From an uncultured Senegalimassilia sp. (GTDB lineage: Bacteria; Actinomycetota; Coriobacteriia; Coriobacteriales; Eggerthellaceae), in NCBI RefSeq assembly GCF_934636665.1, contig NZ_CAKUAT010000009.1, positions 37,472 through 101,471 of the forward strand: DNA of 64,000 bases, read 5' to 3'. The notes under the pieces are model-generated. The model was not told where the DNA came from and ran no database searches. It saw only the letters and a list, made by a program, of their open reading frames with translations. The stretch's first letter is position 1. Each line of letters starts with the position of its first letter. The position numbers and the translations under genes are program-made. Shown here in pieces: positions 51,351 to 60,810 of the stretch.

Positions 51351-52724
51351 CTACATGCGCTCGATGAGCGCGATGGTCTCGATGTGGTCGGTGTGCGGGA
51401 ACATGTCCACGGGCTGCACCGTTCGCACACCGTAGCCGAATTGCTTGAGAAAGCCCAGGTCACGGACCTGCGTTTCCGGATTGCACGAGATGTAGACGAT
51501 GCGCTCGGGCGCCAGCTGCACCGCTGCGCGCAGAAACTCCTCGGTGGAGCCGGCGCGCGGCGGGTCCATGAGCAGCACGAGCGGGCGCCCCTCCTCGTCG
51601 GTGCCTGCACGTCCCGCCGCCGCGGCCTGCGCCGCCATGTCGCGCATGAACGCGCCGGCATCGGCCACCGCGAAGCGCGCGTTGTCCACGCCGTTGTGGC
51701 GCGCGTTCTGACGCGCGTCGCGGATGGAGGATTCCACGCAGTCCACGCCCGTGACCTGCGCCGCGCCCATGGAGGCCGCCACCAAGCCGATGGTGCCCGT
51801 GCCGCAGTACGCGTCGATGGCGTGCTCGGCGCCGGTGAAGCCCGCCAGCTCGATGGCCTGGCGGTACAGCACCTCGGTCTGCACGCTGTTCACCTGGTAA
51901 AACGACTGCGACGAGATGCGGAAGCTCAGCCCGCACAGCTTGTCCAGGATGAAACCGGGGCCGTAGAGCACCTGCTCGCGCTGGCCGAGCACCACGTTGG
52001 TCTGGCGCTCGTTGATGTTCTGCACCACCGTGGTGATGAACGGGCAGCGGCGCACCAGCTCGCGGCAGAAGCTCTTCGCGCCGGGGAACTGCTGGCCGTT
52101 AGTGACCAGCGTGACCAGCACCTCGCCGGTGGTATGCCCCACGCGCACCACGGCATGGCGCATGAAACCGGTGCCGCGGTCCTCGTCGTAGGGCGGGATG
52201 TCGAACTTGAGCATAAGGCTGCGAACCGCGCGGATGACCTGCTTGGCCTGGGCGTTCTCGATCAGGCACTCCCCCGTGTCGATGATGCGGTGCGTGCCGG
52301 CGGCGTACATGCCGCACAGGATGTCGCGCTGAGGGGGCGCCGGGCGGCTGGGGCGCTTGCCGCCGCGCTTGCCGGGCGCGGCCTTGCGCGGCGCGCCGGG
52401 GGCGAACGGGGACATCACCTTGTTGCGATAGGCGTACGGGTCCTGCATACCCAGGGTGGGACGCAGCGCCTCAGGAGCTGCCACCTGGGAAAACAGCTGG
52501 GCCACGCGCTCGTCCTTCGCCGCAAGCTGCTGGCTGTAGGGCTGGTTGACGTGCTGGCAGGCGCCGCACTGGCGCGCAACCGGGCACTGCGGCAGACCGC
52601 CTGCCTGCGCACCGCCTTCCTGCTTGCGCTCCTGCTGACGCCGAGAACCGGCCTGGGGCCGTGCCGCCTGCCGCGGGCGCTTCCCGCCCTGCCCGCCTGC
52701 GCGCTTCTGGCCGTTTTCCTTCAT
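51351..52724 (-). CDS. rlmD: TrmA/RlmD-class 23S rRNA m5U methyltransferase
   Basis: A SAM-dependent RNA uridine C5-methyltransferase of 457 residues. After a basic Gln/Arg/Gly-rich N-terminus (1-45) comes the Fe-S cysteine cluster CPVARQCGACQHV, with another Cys in GECLIEN. The methylase domain has DAYCGTGTIGLVAA, VDCVESSIRDAR, LMDPPRAGS and the catalytic Cys in YISCNPETQVRDLGFL. An insertion rich in Lys, Arg and Pro (about 105-135) interrupts the central domain. Whether the target is U1939, U747 or tRNA U54 cannot be told from sequence. It precedes tilS by 30 bases. Confidence 0.9.
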   Translation of the reverse strand: MKENGQKRAGGQGGKRPRQAARPQAGSRRQQERKQEGGAQAGGLPQCPVARQCGACQHVNQPYSQQLAAKDERVAQLFSQVAAPEALRPTLGMQDPYAYRNKVMSPFAPGAPRKAAPGKRGGKRPSRPAPPQRDILCGMYAAGTHRIIDTGECLIENAQAKQVIRAVRSLMLKFDIPPYDEDRGTGFMRHAVVRVGHTTGEVLVTLVTNGQQFPGAKSFCRELVRRCPFITTVVQNINERQTNVVLGQREQVLYGPGFILDKLCGLSFRISSQSFYQVNSVQTEVLYRQAIELAGFTGAEHAIDAYCGTGTIGLVAASMGAAQVTGVDCVESSIRDARQNARHNGVDNARFAVADAGAFMRDMAAQAAAAGRAGTDEEGRPLVLLMDPPRAGSTEEFLRAAVQLAPERIVYISCNPETQVRDLGFLKQFGYGVRTVQPVDMFPHTDHIETIALIERM

Positions 52725-53057
52725 GAGCTCCCCTTGTTCGCTTGCATAAAACCGTAACTACCCAGTATACGCACTTGCGCGGCAGGCGGCGGCGCGCCGG
52801 CGGCAACCTCAAGGCAGAATCCACGCCTCCCCGTAACGGGCCGGCAACGGACGCGGCACGGTTCGGCACATGTTCGCCCGTGCGGCGGCACGGCCCGCCC
52901 GAAGCGCATATGATGGTGCGGACGACAGCTTGCCCAACGCATGCGCGCCGGACCCGAATGCGCGACCGGGCCCGGCGTGCATGCGCCGGCGCCCGCCGCC
53001 GAACCCCATCCGCACGCCCGCGCGGACATCGCCCGCGCTTGCCCGAAACGAGGTCCC

Positions 53058-55685
53058 ATGCAACGACGATCCCTCGCCGCCGCCATCGGCATCGTCATCG
53101 TGACGCTTGCCTGCGTGTGCGGCCTGTACGTCCACTTCATACAAGAGAAGGTGCACGACGAGAGCGCCGACCACCTGAAGGAGATATATTCCCAGGTCAA
53201 CAACACGTTCTCTATGCTGGTGTCCGACAACTGGAACCACCTGAGCACCTGGAACACCATGTTCGAGGACTCCGCCGCCCACTCGCCCGACGGCGCCGTG
53301 TCCGGCGACGACGCCGAGCAGGCGCGCGAGTTCATCGATGGCGAACAGGCCAAGTGGGGCTTCACCGACTTCTACTTCATCAACTCGCAGGGCGCCTACG
53401 CCACGCCCGACGGCGAACGCGGCACGCTCAACCTGGGCCAGCAGCTCGACCAGCTGAACAACGGGAGCAGCATCGTGGCGGACACCGTCCCTACCAGCGG
53501 CACGGGGCTGACGGTGTTCGCCACGCCGGTGACGCCCGCCTCGTTCGACGGGTTCGAATACTCGGCCATCGCCATAAGCTACAACAACCACGACATGGAG
53601 GCGGCCCTTGACGTGAACGCCTTCGACGGGCAGTCCAGCTGCTTCGTCATCACGCCCGCCGGCAACCTGCTGTTCTCGGCAACCGACCAGTACTCGCAGT
53701 CGTCGAACCTGCTCGACTGGCTCGGCCAGATAGCCTCGTTCGGCGCAGACAGCGGCATCGATTCCATCCGTTCCGACATCGACGCAGGTCAAAGCGGCAC
53801 CACGCAGTTCTCCACCGCCAACAACCAGTACTACCTCACCTACATGCCCGTCGGGTTCCAAGACTGGGTGATGGTAGGCGTGGTCCCGAGCAACGTGGTC
53901 AACGCCAGCATGTCGGAGGTGCAGCTGCTCACCATAGCCACCGTATCGGTGGTGCTGTTCGCGCTTGCCGCGCTGGTGGTGGTCATCCTGGTGCAGCACG
54001 GACGCCGCGTGCTGCACCAGCAGGTCAGGGAAGTGAAATACCGCGAGCAGCTGTTCAGCGCGCTATCGGGCAGCACCGACAACATCTTCATCATGTTCAG
54101 CCCCGACGACGGCTCGGTCGACTACGTCAGCCCGAACACGAAGCGCATCCTGGGCATCCCCGCCGCCGACATTGCCAAGGACGTGCGCAACATCGACCGC
54201 TCGCTGGAACCGGGATCGGAGAGCCTGCTTGAGTCCAACATGCACACGCTCCCCAGCAACGACCACCGCGATGGCGACAGCACGCGCCGCCATCAGGAGA
54301 CCGGCGAGCTGCGCTGGTACCACGAGACGCTGTTCCGCGCGAAGGTGGGCGACACGGAGAAGCTGGTGTACGTGCTGTTCGACCGCACGAAGGAGACCGA
54401 GAGCCGCGAACGCCTGCAGCAGGCGCTCGCCATAGCCAAGCAGTCCAACCAATCGAAGAGCACGTTCCTGGCGAAGATGTCCCACGACATCCGCACCCCC
54501 ATCAACGCCATCATGGGCATGACGCAGATAGCGCGCGACAACGCCGGCGACTGGGACAAGACCGACGAATGCCTGGCCACCATCCAGGCCTCGTCGCAGC
54601 ATCTGTTAAGCCTGATCAACGACGTGCTCGACATGTCCAAGATCGAAAGCGGCGCCATCGAGCTGCAGGAGGAATGCTGCGACCTGGACACGCTGCTGCG
54701 CGACGTGGATGCCATCATGCGGCCGCAAACCACCGCGAAGGGGCAACTGCTCACGCTCGACGCGGTGAACGTGCAGCACCGCAGCTTCGCCGCCGACCAG
54801 CTGCGCGTGCGCCAGATCCTGCTGAACCTGCTGTCGAACGCGGTGAAGTACACGCCCGACGGCGGCATGGTGGCCCTGCACGTGGAGGAGCACGAGCAGA
54901 CCAGCCCGAATTTCGCGCGCCTGAGCTTCATCGTGCGCGACAACGGCATGGGCATGCCGCCCGAGTTCATCGACCACGTCTTCGCCCCATTCGAGCGCGC
55001 CGAAGGTAGGCAGATGCAGGGCATTCAGGGCACCGGCCTGGGCATGACCATCACAAAGGCCCTGGTAGACGCCATGGGCGGCACCATCGACGTGGAGAGC
55101 AAGGAAGGCCAGGGCACCACGTTCACCGTGAAGCTGAAGTTCAAGCTTGGCGAGGGCGAAGGCGCGAAGCCGTGCCCGCGCAAGGCCGCAGAGAACGACC
55201 CCGGCAAGGGCAAGCGAACGGGCAAGGACGCCGAGCACGGCCGCGCGAAGGGCGACGCGGACGAGAAGCGCCCCTCCTATACCGAGGTGTTCAAGGGCCG
55301 GCGCTATCTGGTTGCCGAGGACAACCAGATCAACCGCATCATCCTTGCCGAGATGCTCACCGAGCGCGGGGCAACCCTCGAACAGGCGCAAAACGGCAAG
55401 GAGGCCGTGGAGCTGTTCGCCGAAAGCGAGCCGCAGCACTTCGACGCCGTGCTCATGGACGCCATGATGCCCGTGATGGACGGCTACGAGGCCACGCGCG
55501 CCATCCGCAAGCTGCCGCGCCCCGACGCGCAGACCACGCCCATCGTGGCGCTGACCGCCAACGCCTACGCGGACGACGTGAAGAAGGCCCTGGACTCGGG
55601 CATGAACGCCCACGTGGGCAAGCCGTTCAAGATCGCCGACCTGGCGAAGACCCTGGACGAGCTGCAACGCGACGACGACCGCTAG
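53058..55685 (+). CDS. Hybrid sensor histidine kinase with external sensor, PAS and receiver
   Basis: An 875-residue membrane hybrid kinase. TM1 (about 6-26) and TM2 (about 290-315) flank a 260-residue external sensor resembling CHASE4/Cache-type domains. A PAS domain follows (about 335-450, with FSPDDGSVDYVSPNTKRILGI). HisKA has the phospho-His in FLAKMSHDIRTPINAIMG, and HATPase has NLLSNAVKYTPDGG and DNGMGMPPEF. After a Lys-rich linker the C-terminal receiver has AEDNQINR, the Asp in AVLMDAMMPVMDGYEAT, ALTANA and the Lys in HVGKPFK. No separate regulator with a DNA-binding domain is adjacent. The start has GAGG six bases before ATG. Signal and output are unknown. Confidence 0.93.
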   Translation: MQRRSLAAAIGIVIVTLACVCGLYVHFIQEKVHDESADHLKEIYSQVNNTFSMLVSDNWNHLSTWNTMFEDSAAHSPDGAVSGDDAEQAREFIDGEQAKWGFTDFYFINSQGAYATPDGERGTLNLGQQLDQLNNGSSIVADTVPTSGTGLTVFATPVTPASFDGFEYSAIAISYNNHDMEAALDVNAFDGQSSCFVITPAGNLLFSATDQYSQSSNLLDWLGQIASFGADSGIDSIRSDIDAGQSGTTQFSTANNQYYLTYMPVGFQDWVMVGVVPSNVVNASMSEVQLLTIATVSVVLFALAALVVVILVQHGRRVLHQQVREVKYREQLFSALSGSTDNIFIMFSPDDGSVDYVSPNTKRILGIPAADIAKDVRNIDRSLEPGSESLLESNMHTLPSNDHRDGDSTRRHQETGELRWYHETLFRAKVGDTEKLVYVLFDRTKETESRERLQQALAIAKQSNQSKSTFLAKMSHDIRTPINAIMGMTQIARDNAGDWDKTDECLATIQASSQHLLSLINDVLDMSKIESGAIELQEECCDLDTLLRDVDAIMRPQTTAKGQLLTLDAVNVQHRSFAADQLRVRQILLNLLSNAVKYTPDGGMVALHVEEHEQTSPNFARLSFIVRDNGMGMPPEFIDHVFAPFERAEGRQMQGIQGTGLGMTITKALVDAMGGTIDVESKEGQGTTFTVKLKFKLGEGEGAKPCPRKAAENDPGKGKRTGKDAEHGRAKGDADEKRPSYTEVFKGRRYLVAEDNQINRIILAEMLTERGATLEQAQNGKEAVELFAESEPQHFDAVLMDAMMPVMDGYEATRAIRKLPRPDAQTTPIVALTANAYADDVKKALDSGMNAHVGKPFKIADLAKTLDELQRDDDR

Positions 55686-55812
55686 CGAAGCAGGCGCCGC
55701 CGCATGCCCCGCGGCAGGTGCGGCGGCGCCCCACACGCCCTGCGCATACCGCGAGGCTATAATCGGAAGCAACTGCCTTGGCTTCCGCCCCGCCCCACCG
55801 AAAGGAGACGCC

Positions 55813-56181
55813 ATGCAATTCATCATCCGTTGGCTGGCCACCGCCGTCGCCGTAGGGGCCGCCGTATGGCTGGTCCCCGGCATCGCCGTGCTGGGCACCA
55901 CCGAAAGCTGGATCGCCGTGGCCATCACCGGCCTGGCGCTGTCGCTCATCGACATGAGCATCAAGCCGCTGTTGCAGCTGCTCAGCCTGCCCATCACGTG
56001 CCTGACGTTCGGCATCTTCTACCTGGTGGTGAACACCGCCATGCTGTACCTGGCCGCATGGCTGAGCAACGGCATGTTCCACGTGGGGTTCTACATCTCC
56101 AGCTTCGGCAGCGCGTTTTTCGCGTCCATCGTCATCAGCATCGTGTCCGCCATCATGAACTCCATCGTGGCCGACAACTAG
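55813..56181 (+). CDS. Phage holin family 4-type (YvlD-like) membrane protein
   Basis: A 122-residue protein with four membrane helices from the Phage_holin_4_2 / YvlD family. Typical elements: IIRWLATAVAVGAAVWLVPGI, ALSLIDMSIKPLLQLLSLPIT and FGIFYLVVNTAMLYL. Despite the name, chromosomal members are not lytic phage holins and are linked to envelope stress. AAAGGAG is 5 bases before the ATG. It is 127 bases after the hybrid kinase and may be controlled by it. No phage genes surround it. Confidence 0.85.
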   Translation: MQFIIRWLATAVAVGAAVWLVPGIAVLGTTESWIAVAITGLALSLIDMSIKPLLQLLSLPITCLTFGIFYLVVNTAMLYLAAWLSNGMFHVGFYISSFGSAFFASIVISIVSAIMNSIVADN

Positions 56182-56440
56182 ACGAAAGCGCAGCAGGGCG
56201 CGTCCGAGCACGCCGCGATGCGTCCGGACGCGCCCCGAGAAACAGCCCTGCCGAGCCGGTCATCGCTCGAACAAGCTCCAAAACCCGCTGCACCGCGCTC
56301 TTCCGCGTCAGGCTTCGCGCACCGAAACGCCGCGCGCACGGCTTGCCGCGCCCAAGCGCGCAACGACAGCGCATCCTCGCAAAAATAATCGATACAAAAT
56401 CTCGTTAATACTTCCATTTTCTTGTTTCGCAGCGTATTAT

Positions 56441-56457
56441 GTTACTAGTTTAGTAGC
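56441..56457 (+). promoter_or_regulatory. Inverted repeat upstream of cydA
   Basis: GTTACTA-GTT-TAGTAGC is a 7-3-7 dyad with one mismatch, 24 bases before the cydA start, in an AT-rich block (56395-56460) that must contain the promoter. Its position suits an oxygen- or redox-responsive operator, but it does not match the Rex or FNR consensus. The rest of the 300-base spacer shows nothing else. Confidence 0.35.
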
Positions 56458-56481
56458 ATATGAACATAGGAGGGGGTTCTC

Positions 56482-57909
56482 ATGGATATGCTATCCGACG
56501 TCGCGCTGCTCTCGCGAATCCAGTTCGCGCTGACCGTGGCGTACCACTTCATCTTCGTCCCGTTATCCATCGGCCTAGGCCTGATCTTGGCCATCTTCGC
56601 CACCAAGTACCACCGAAGCCGCAGCGAGGCCGATGGCAACGCCATGCGCTTCTGGGTGCGCATCTTCACCGCCACCTTCGCCATCGGCGTGGCCACGGGC
56701 ATCACCATGGAGTTCTCGTTCGGCACGAACTGGGCCGACTACTCGCGCTTCGTGGGCGACATCTTCGGCGCGCCGCTTGCCGCCGAGGCCCTGTTCGCGT
56801 TCTTCCTGGAATCGGTGTTCCTGGGCGTGCTGTTGTTCGGGCGCAATAAGGTGTCCAGCCTGTTCTACACCGTGTCGGCGTGGCTCGTGTGGGCCGGTTC
56901 GTGCCTGAGCGCGCTGTGGATCCTCATCGCGAACTCGTGGATGCAAACGCCCGCCGGCGCCGAGCTGGCCGCCGACGGTTCGAAGGCCGTCATCACCGAC
57001 TTCCTGGCCGCGGCGTTCAACCCGTCCACGCTGCCGCGCTACACCCACGTGGTGGTGGCGCTGCTGATTCTGGGCGCGTTCGCCTCCCTGGCCGTGGGCG
57101 CATGGTACCTGCTGCGCGGCAAGCACGCCGACTTCGCCATGAAGACCATCCGCGTGGGCGCCGTCGTGGGCATCGTGGCCTCGTGCGCCCTGATCGTCAC
57201 CGCGCACTCCTCCGCCGTGGAGGTGTCGCAGGAGCAGCCCACCAAGCTTGCCATGATGGAGGGCATGTACGACGACGAGGTGCCTCCGCTGTACGCGTTC
57301 GGCTGGGTCGATGAGGAGAACCAGCAGGTCATCACCCCGTTCTCCATCCCCGGCGGCACCAGCTTCCTGGCAACGGGCACGTGGGACGCCCAGTACCAGG
57401 GCCTGAACTCGCTGGCGCAGACCGAAAAGTACGGCGACATGGACGTGGCCGACCTGCCCGTGAACCTGGTGTTCCAGTCCTACCACCTTATGGTTGCCAT
57501 GTACGGGCTGATCATGATCACGGCCATCCTGGCCGTGGTGTTCACCCTGCGCGGCGGCCGCATCCGCTCCATGCGCTGGCTGCAGAAGCTGCTGCTGGTC
57601 AGCCCCCTGTTCCCGTTCGTCGCCATCCAGGTTGGCTGGATCACCGCCGAGGTGGGCCGCCAGCCCTGGGTCGTCTACCCTTCCACGTCCGGCCCCGACG
57701 GCGTGAGCCTGCTGACGAACAACGCCATCTCTCAGTCGGTTTCCGCTCCTGAGCTGCTGCTGACCCTGGCCCTGTTCGCAGCCGTGTACGTGTTCCTGTT
57801 CATCGGATGGGCGCGCGTGATCTCGCGCTTCATCGAGCGCGGCCCCGTCGGCGATGCCGCCCCCGCGGCCAACGCCGCCGATAACGACGCCGTCAAGGAA
57901 GGGGAATAG
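56482..57909 (+). CDS. cydA: Cytochrome bd quinol oxidase subunit I
   Basis: CydA oxidises menaquinol and reduces oxygen to water with high affinity; in anaerobes it mainly scavenges oxygen. The 475-residue protein starts with the haem-ligand region RIQFALTVAYHFIFVPLSIGL, has QEQPTKLAMMEGMY in the quinol-binding loop, and the GRQPWVVYP motif. The Q-loop is short, as in Gram-positive enzymes. AGGAGG lies 8 bases before the ATG. The stop is 2 bases before cydB. A C-terminal Ala/Asp-rich tail is not conserved. CydDC assembly transporters are not in the window. Confidence 0.96.
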   Translation: MDMLSDVALLSRIQFALTVAYHFIFVPLSIGLGLILAIFATKYHRSRSEADGNAMRFWVRIFTATFAIGVATGITMEFSFGTNWADYSRFVGDIFGAPLAAEALFAFFLESVFLGVLLFGRNKVSSLFYTVSAWLVWAGSCLSALWILIANSWMQTPAGAELAADGSKAVITDFLAAAFNPSTLPRYTHVVVALLILGAFASLAVGAWYLLRGKHADFAMKTIRVGAVVGIVASCALIVTAHSSAVEVSQEQPTKLAMMEGMYDDEVPPLYAFGWVDEENQQVITPFSIPGGTSFLATGTWDAQYQGLNSLAQTEKYGDMDVADLPVNLVFQSYHLMVAMYGLIMITAILAVVFTLRGGRIRSMRWLQKLLLVSPLFPFVAIQVGWITAEVGRQPWVVYPSTSGPDGVSLLTNNAISQSVSAPELLLTLALFAAVYVFLFIGWARVISRFIERGPVGDAAPAANAADNDAVKEGE

Positions 57910-57911
57910 CC

Positions 57912-58937
57912 ATGAGCGCGCTTGCAGTCCTTTGGTTCTTTCTGATCTTCGTGCTGATCGCCGGGTACTTCGTGCTCGACGGGTTCGACCTGGGCGTGGG
58001 CGTCCTGTACCGCGCGCTGGCGAAAGACGAGCGCGAGAGGGCGCTCGTGCGCCGCAGCATCGGCCCGGTATGGGACGGCAACGAGGTGTGGCTGCTCACC
58101 GCCGGCGGCGCGCTGTTCGCGGCGTTTCCCGCGGCGTACGCCACCACGTTCTCGGGCTTCTACCTGGCCGTCATGCTGGTGCTGTTCGGCCTGATCGTCC
58201 GCGCGGTCTCGCTTGAGTTCCGCGCCCACGACCCGCAATGGGCGCGCGCCTGGGACGTCTGCTTCACCGTGGGCTCGTTCCTGCCGGCGCTGCTGCTGGG
58301 CGTGGCGCTGGGCAACGTGATCGCCGGCATCCCCATGGCCGCCAACGGCGACTATTCAGGCGTGCCGCTTCTGGGCCTGCTGTCGCCGTTTACCCTGGTC
58401 GCCGGCCTGCTCGGCCTTGCCATGTGCCTTTCCGCCGGCGCGGCCTGGGTGGCGCTGAAGGCGCCGGCCGGCTCCGCCGTGCATGAGCGTGCCGCGAAGC
58501 TGCGCGTGCCCTGCCAGATCGCGGCCTTGGCGCTGTTCGCCGTTGCGACGGTCCTGGCGTTCGCCGTGGTAAAGCCCGCATTCGCGCCGGGCATGCTCGC
58601 CGCCGGCGTGGTCGTCGCCCTGGTGTTCCTTGCGTGCGTGGTCGCGTCGATCGCGCTGGGCCGCAAGGGCAACGACCTGATGGCGTTCCTTCTGCAGTCG
58701 GCGGCCGCAGTTTGCCTGGTGGCGCTTGCCGCGGTCACGCTGTTCCCCAACCTGGTGGTTGCCGCCCCCGGCAGCGTGGGAACCTCCATCACGCTAATGA
58801 GCGCGGCGTCCTCCGACACGTCGCTGGCGTGGATGACCGGCATCGCTTGCGTGGGCGTGCCGCTGGTGTTGACCTACCACGTGATCGCGTACCGCGTCTT
58901 CCGCGGGCGCCTGGACGACAAGGATGTGAACTACTAA
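57912..58937 (+). CDS. cydB: Cytochrome bd quinol oxidase subunit II
   Basis: CydB is the structural partner of CydA. The 341-residue protein has about eight to nine helices and the family features GYFVLDGFDLGVGVL, SIGPVWDGNEVWLL and GGALFAAFPAAYA. It follows cydA with a 2-base gap, and its stop abuts the ATG of a small membrane protein gene. The three genes form one transcript that ends at a strong terminator. Confidence 0.96.
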   Translation: MSALAVLWFFLIFVLIAGYFVLDGFDLGVGVLYRALAKDERERALVRRSIGPVWDGNEVWLLTAGGALFAAFPAAYATTFSGFYLAVMLVLFGLIVRAVSLEFRAHDPQWARAWDVCFTVGSFLPALLLGVALGNVIAGIPMAANGDYSGVPLLGLLSPFTLVAGLLGLAMCLSAGAAWVALKAPAGSAVHERAAKLRVPCQIAALALFAVATVLAFAVVKPAFAPGMLAAGVVVALVFLACVVASIALGRKGNDLMAFLLQSAAAVCLVALAAVTLFPNLVVAAPGSVGTSITLMSAASSDTSLAWMTGIACVGVPLVLTYHVIAYRVFRGRLDDKDVNY

Positions 58938-59111
58938 ATGGACGCGCAGGGTTACATGAAGTGGCTGAGCATCCTGTGCCTGGTCATGGCGCTGTTCGGC
59001 ACGGCCGTCATGCTGGTCGGATACAAGGCGCCCACCATCGGCCTGGTGGCAACGGTGGCGGCGCTCGTCATAGCCGCGGCCGCGCTGGCATGGAAGGCCC
59101 GGGTGCGCTAA
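58938..59111 (+). CDS. 57-residue membrane protein after cydB (candidate accessory subunit)
   Basis: A small gene that starts on the base after the cydB stop. It encodes MDAQGYMKWLSILCLVMALF at the N-terminus and two hydrophobic helices (about 8-27 and 33-51), ending WKARVR. Position recalls CydX/CydS-type small subunits that stabilise cytochrome bd, but those are about 30-40 residues with a single helix, so homology is not evident. No separate ribosome site is needed if translation is coupled. It could also be an unrelated small membrane protein. The terminator of the operon lies 80 bases downstream. Confidence 0.7.
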   Translation: MDAQGYMKWLSILCLVMALFGTAVMLVGYKAPTIGLVATVAALVIAAAALAWKARVR

Positions 59112-59191
59112 CGCTGCCGGTCTGACGCCGGAAGCGCAAAACCGAGTCATCCAGCCGAAAACCCGACAACCGATCCGCCAACTTATCGCAG

Positions 59192-59226
59192 GGGGGCGAT
59201 GGGAACCGATTTCCATCGCCCCCTTT
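59192..59226 (+). terminator. cyd operon terminator
   Basis: GGGGGCGATGG and CCATCGCCCCC form an 11-bp perfect stem followed by TTTC. Confidence 0.8.
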
Positions 59227-59295
59227 CGCATGCCTGGGTTTTGTGAGATTCCGCTGCACGGCTTATGCCGGTCGCGTGGATTCCCCGGCAAACTT

Positions 59296-59323
59296 TTGAA
59301 ATGCCGGGTAAGCGTCCTAGTAT
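59296..59323 (+). promoter_or_regulatory. Probable lrgAB promoter
   Basis: TTGAAA (59296-59301) and TAGTAT (59318-59323) are 16 bases apart, 60 bases before the lrgA start codon. Confidence 0.45.
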
Positions 59324-59382
59324 GAAATTCGAGACAAACGGTATCCATTCCCAAAATCAGACAAGGGGTTGTTCCACACATC

Positions 59383-60069
59383 ATGAAATCGAATAACGAC
59401 GCCGCAAGCGTCAAGGGTTGTGCGCGCAAAATCTGGGCGCACTTCAAGGAATTCGTCGCTTCAGTCAAAGGAGACCTGAAGGAAACGCACGACGAGATGT
59501 TCAAGGGCGCCGATACCCCCAAGCAGCGCCTACAGCGCTCCATCAGGCACGGCTTGCTGCTGCTGGCCCAGTTATGCCTGATCATGGGCGTATACGCCGC
59601 CGGTTGCGCGCTGGCCTCCGTGCTGCCCATCACGCTTCCCGGCAACATCTTGGGCATGGTGCTGCTGCTCGTGCTGCTGGGCACGCACATCCTGAAGACG
59701 AAATACATCAGCGAGGCGTGCGACTACCTTATCGATAACATGTCCGTGTTCTTCATCCCCGCCGGCGTGGCCATCATGGGCTGCTTCTCCATGCTGCAGG
59801 CCGCGGCGGCGAAGTTCGCGTTCGTCTGCATCACCACCACCGTCATCGTGTTCTTGGCCACGTCCTACACGGTGCTGTTCGTGTCTTGGGTTATGGCGAA
59901 GCTGGGCAAGGACACCGCGCTTGCCCCCGCCGTCGAAGCGGAGAACGCGACGAACGCCCAGGCCGGGAACGCTGATTCGGGCAACGCGCATATCGAAGGC
60001 GCCGGCAAGCACCATCCGCATACGCCGGGAACCGGCATCATCTCCCCCATCGCCGGCAAGGAGGCCTAA
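59383..60069 (+). CDS. lrgA: CidA/LrgA family protein with extended ends
   Basis: A 228-residue membrane protein of the LrgA/CidA family, holin-like proteins that affect murein hydrolase activity or export of small metabolites. The core (about 55-185) has four helices and the motifs LPGNILGMVLLLVLL and FFIPAGVAIMGC. About 55 charged residues precede the core and about 45 residues rich in Asn, Ala, Gly and His follow it; both are longer than usual. It is 3 bases before lrgB. No LytSR-type regulator is adjacent. Confidence 0.9.
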   Translation: MKSNNDAASVKGCARKIWAHFKEFVASVKGDLKETHDEMFKGADTPKQRLQRSIRHGLLLLAQLCLIMGVYAAGCALASVLPITLPGNILGMVLLLVLLGTHILKTKYISEACDYLIDNMSVFFIPAGVAIMGCFSMLQAAAAKFAFVCITTTVIVFLATSYTVLFVSWVMAKLGKDTALAPAVEAENATNAQAGNADSGNAHIEGAGKHHPHTPGTGIISPIAGKEA

Positions 60070-60072
60070 ACC

Positions 60073-60762
60073 ATGCTGAACCTCATCGCAACCCTGGCTT
60101 TAGGCACCGTCATCTCCTTCATCGTGTTCAAGCTGGCCGTGGCGCTGTACAAGAAGGTGCGTTCCCCGCTGCTCAACCCGCTGCTGGTGACGGTGGCGTT
60201 CATCATCGCGCTCCTATGCGTCTTCCACATCCCGCTGGATTCCTACGAGTCCAGCGTGCAGCTCGTCTCGTTTCTGCTGGGGCCGGCGACGGTCGCCCTG
60301 GCGTATTCGGTCTACCGCCAACGCCAGATCCTCAAGCAGCACTTCATCCCCATCTTCTGCGGCTGCCTGGTAGGCTCGGTCGTGTCGATGATCAGCGCAT
60401 ACACGCTCTGCGAGCTGCTCGGCCTGGGCGACGAGATGGCCACGTCGTTCATCCCCAAATCCGTGACCACCCCCATCGCCATCGCCGTGTCGGAGCAGCT
60501 GGGAGGCATCACGTCCATCACCGTGGCGGCCGTCATCATCACCGGCATCCTCGGCGCCATCTTCGCGCCGCTCATGTCGAAGATCTTCCGCGTGAACAAC
60601 CGCATCGCCAAGGGCGTGGCCATCGGCACCTGCAGCCATGCGGTGGGCACCACGAAGGCGCTTGAGATGGGCGAGCTGGAAGGCGCCATGTCCGGCGTCA
60701 GCATCGCCGTATCGGGCCTGCTCACCACCGCTATCGTGATCATCGCCGGCTGCTTCATGTAG
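60073..60762 (+). CDS. lrgB: LrgB family protein
   Basis: LrgB/CidB partners LrgA. The 229-residue protein has about seven helices. Family motifs: FLLGPATVALAYSVYRQ, SFIPKSVTTPIAIAVSEQLGG, and IGTCSHAVGTTKALEMGELEGAMS near the end. In Bacillus the equivalent pair exports pyruvate; the substrate here is unknown. The operon is closed by a bidirectional terminator shared with the convergent dehydrogenase gene. Confidence 0.93.
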   Translation: MLNLIATLALGTVISFIVFKLAVALYKKVRSPLLNPLLVTVAFIIALLCVFHIPLDSYESSVQLVSFLLGPATVALAYSVYRQRQILKQHFIPIFCGCLVGSVVSMISAYTLCELLGLGDEMATSFIPKSVTTPIAIAVSEQLGGITSITVAAVIITGILGAIFAPLMSKIFRVNNRIAKGVAIGTCSHAVGTTKALEMGELEGAMSGVSIAVSGLLTTAIVIIAGCFM

Positions 60763-60773
60763 ACGTCGCAAAA

Positions 60774-60804
60774 CGCCCGCCTGCCGGACATCGACAGGCG
60801 GGCG
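60774..60804. terminator. Bidirectional terminator between lrgB and the dehydrogenase
   Basis: CGCCCGCCTG and CAGGCGGGCG pair around 11 bases. On the minus strand the right arm runs into TTTTGCG; on the plus strand ATTCTC follows. Confidence 0.75.
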
Positions 60805-60810
60805 ATTCTC

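Noticed and set aside
55813..56181. Prophage lysis cassette suggested by the holin-family protein
   Set aside because: No endolysin or other phage gene is near; chromosomal YvlD-like proteins of this family are common.
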